From: Methanoregulaceae archaeon UBA288
GTDB taxonomy: Archaea > Halobacteriota > Methanomicrobia > Methanomicrobiales > Methanospirillaceae
Length of the DNA: 6,477 nt
Reading direction: 5' to 3'
NCBI GenBank assembly: GCA_002495225.1
Contig: DAEF01000126.1
Location: forward strand, 1 to 6,477
Shown: positions 5,657 through 6,477 of the stretch, in pieces
Numbering within the stretch: position 1 is the stretch's first letter
How the letters are laid out: the number at the start of each line of letters is the position of its first letter
Position numbers and translations under genes: made by a program
Notes under the pieces: model-generated
Seen by the model: the letters and a program-made list of their open reading frames with translations, nothing else
The model's database searches: none
Told to the model about the DNA's origin: nothing

Positions 5657-5700
5657 GCTGATCCTCGGTTTCGTACCCCCGGGTCCGGCGCCCCGCTCGG

Positions 5701-5723
5701 AAAAAAGAGATCGCCTGGCGATC
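5701..5723 (-). terminator. Hairpin plus T6 terminator of glutamine synthetase
   Basis: On the minus strand the perfect arms GATCGCC and GGCGATC (5723-5717 and 5715-5709, with one central base; a real loop would open the inner pairs) are followed by TC and then six T residues (5706-5701). The hairpin starts inside the glnA stop codon TGA. This resembles a bacterial-type intrinsic terminator and also supplies the T-tract that archaeal polymerases recognise. Confidence 0.65.
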
Positions 5724-6477
5724 AGTAGATCGCGAGGTAGCGCTCGTGCTCCCAGGGGTGGACGCACATCCGGAACGAGTCCCACTCGGCGGCGGTGAGG
5801 GCGTCGAGGCCCGAGACGACGTGGGCACCGAGGGCGTTCCGGACCACGTCGTCAGCGAGCATCGCCTGGTGCGCGTCGTAGAGGCTACCCGGCAGCATCT
5901 CGATCCCGCGCTCCCGCCGCTCGGCGTCGGAGAGGTGGTAGATGTTGACGTCGGTCGGGTCGCCCGGGTCGATCCGGTTCCGTATCCCGTCGATGCCGGC
6001 CGCGAGCATGGCCGCGAAGGTGAGGTACGGGTTGCACATCGGGTCGGGCGAGCGGAACTCGGCCCGTGTCGACATCCCGCGGGCCGACGGCACGCGGATC
6101 AGGGCCGAGCGGTTCGCGTTCGACCAGGAGACGTAGACCGGCGCCTCGTAGCCCGGCACGAGCCGCTTGTAGGAGTTCACGAGCGGGTTGGTGACCGCAC
6201 AGAACTCGGGAGCGTACTTGAGCAGACCGGCGATGTACTGCTTGCCGATGGTCGAGAGGTTGTAGCCCTCGGGATCGTTCGGATCGAAGAAGGCGTTGCC
6301 CTCCGTGGTGAACAGGGACTGGTGGGTGTGCATGCCCGACCCGTTCTCACCCTGGATAGGCTTGGGCATGAAGGTCGCATACACGCCGTTGGCGTACGCG
6401 ATCTCCTTGACCGCCAGGCGGTACGCCATGACGTTGTCGGCCATGGAGAGTGCGTCGGCGTAGCGCAGGTCGATCTC
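5722..6477 (-). CDS. glnA: Glutamine synthetase type I, C-terminal part (5' end outside window)
   Basis: The visible 251 residues are the C-terminal part of a family usually near 440 residues long; the reading frame stays open to the window edge, so the ATG at 6444 is internal. The enzyme makes glutamine from glutamate, ammonia and ATP and is the main entry point for ammonium. Landmarks in visible numbering: EIDLRYADAL (1-10), KPIQGENGSGMHTHQS (39-54) for nucleotide and substrate binding, NSYKRLVPGYEAP (101-113) with the flap glutamate, NRSALIRVP (122-130), AEFRSPDPMCNPYL (139-152), and the closing HPWEHERYLAIY. The region around VNIYHLS lacks the NLYDLP adenylylation context of GSI-beta enzymes, so the GSI-alpha class, found in many archaea and Firmicutes, is favoured. 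Promoter and N-terminal regulatory residues are not visible. It is convergent with the rubredoxin gene, 84 nt apart. Confidence 0.96.
   Translation of the reverse strand, partial: EIDLRYADALSMADNVMAYRLAVKEIAYANGVYATFMPKPIQGENGSGMHTHQSLFTTEGNAFFDPNDPEGYNLSTIGKQYIAGLLKYAPEFCAVTNPLVNSYKRLVPGYEAPVYVSWSNANRSALIRVPSARGMSTRAEFRSPDPMCNPYLTFAAMLAAGIDGIRNRIDPGDPTDVNIYHLSDAERRERGIEMLPGSLYDAHQAMLADDVVRNALGAHVVSGLDALTAAEWDSFRMCVHPWEHERYLAIY

Noticed and set aside
5670..5685. TTCGTA half-site resembling a redox-regulator (MsvR-type) box
   Set aside because: No matching TACGAA half follows at the right distance, and it lies between two convergent 3' ends rather than at a promoter.
1..6477. CRISPR arrays, tRNA or rRNA genes, insertion sequences, defence systems
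   Set aside because: No periodic repeats, no recognisable RNA gene sequence and no transposase or integrase motifs were seen on either strand.

Overview
The window is a GC-rich, gene-dense stretch from what looks like a methanogenic euryarchaeon, most plausibly a Methanomicrobiales-type lineage. This rests on four things: a three-part dihydropteroate synthase-related protein typical of tetrahydromethanopterin-using archaea, an archaeal-style TruA, AT-rich TATA-like islands in a GC-rich background, and a mix of starts with strong Shine-Dalgarno (SD) sites and apparently leaderless starts. The assignment is inference; no rRNA or tRNA gene is present to anchor taxonomy.

Layout. (1) 79-714 (+): a proline-rich single-pass membrane protein of unknown function, preceded by a 9-bp direct repeat. 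(2) 1503-715 and 2168-1500 (-): a two-gene operon, PHP-family phosphoesterase then tRNA pseudouridine synthase TruA, joined by an ATGA start/stop overlap. TruA ends stop-to-stop against the first gene with no base between them. (3) 2169-2210: a 42-bp divergent promoter region between the PHP gene and the dihydropteroate synthase-like gene (2211-3623, +). (4) 3735-4892 (+): a conserved-looking soluble protein without an assigned role, possibly an alpha/alpha-toroid fold, with a clear TATA box and SD. It is followed 25 nt later by a 73-residue two-helix membrane protein (4918-5139). (5) 5278-5637 (+): a tandem (two-domain) rubredoxin behind an AT-rich promoter that carries an inverted repeat. 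(6) 6477-5722 (-): the C-terminal 251 residues of a type I glutamine synthetase, cut by the window edge, with a hairpin plus T6 terminator overlapping its stop codon.

Functionally this is mostly core metabolism: tRNA modification, pterin cofactor chemistry, thiol/iron redox and nitrogen assimilation. No mobile element, CRISPR array, RNA gene or defence system was recognised. The less ordinary items are the tandem rubredoxin, whose two domains share a four-residue insertion and 41 of 52 residues; the compact overlapping regulatory regions; and the unassigned 385-residue protein with its small membrane neighbour. No gene-free stretch exceeds 300 bases.
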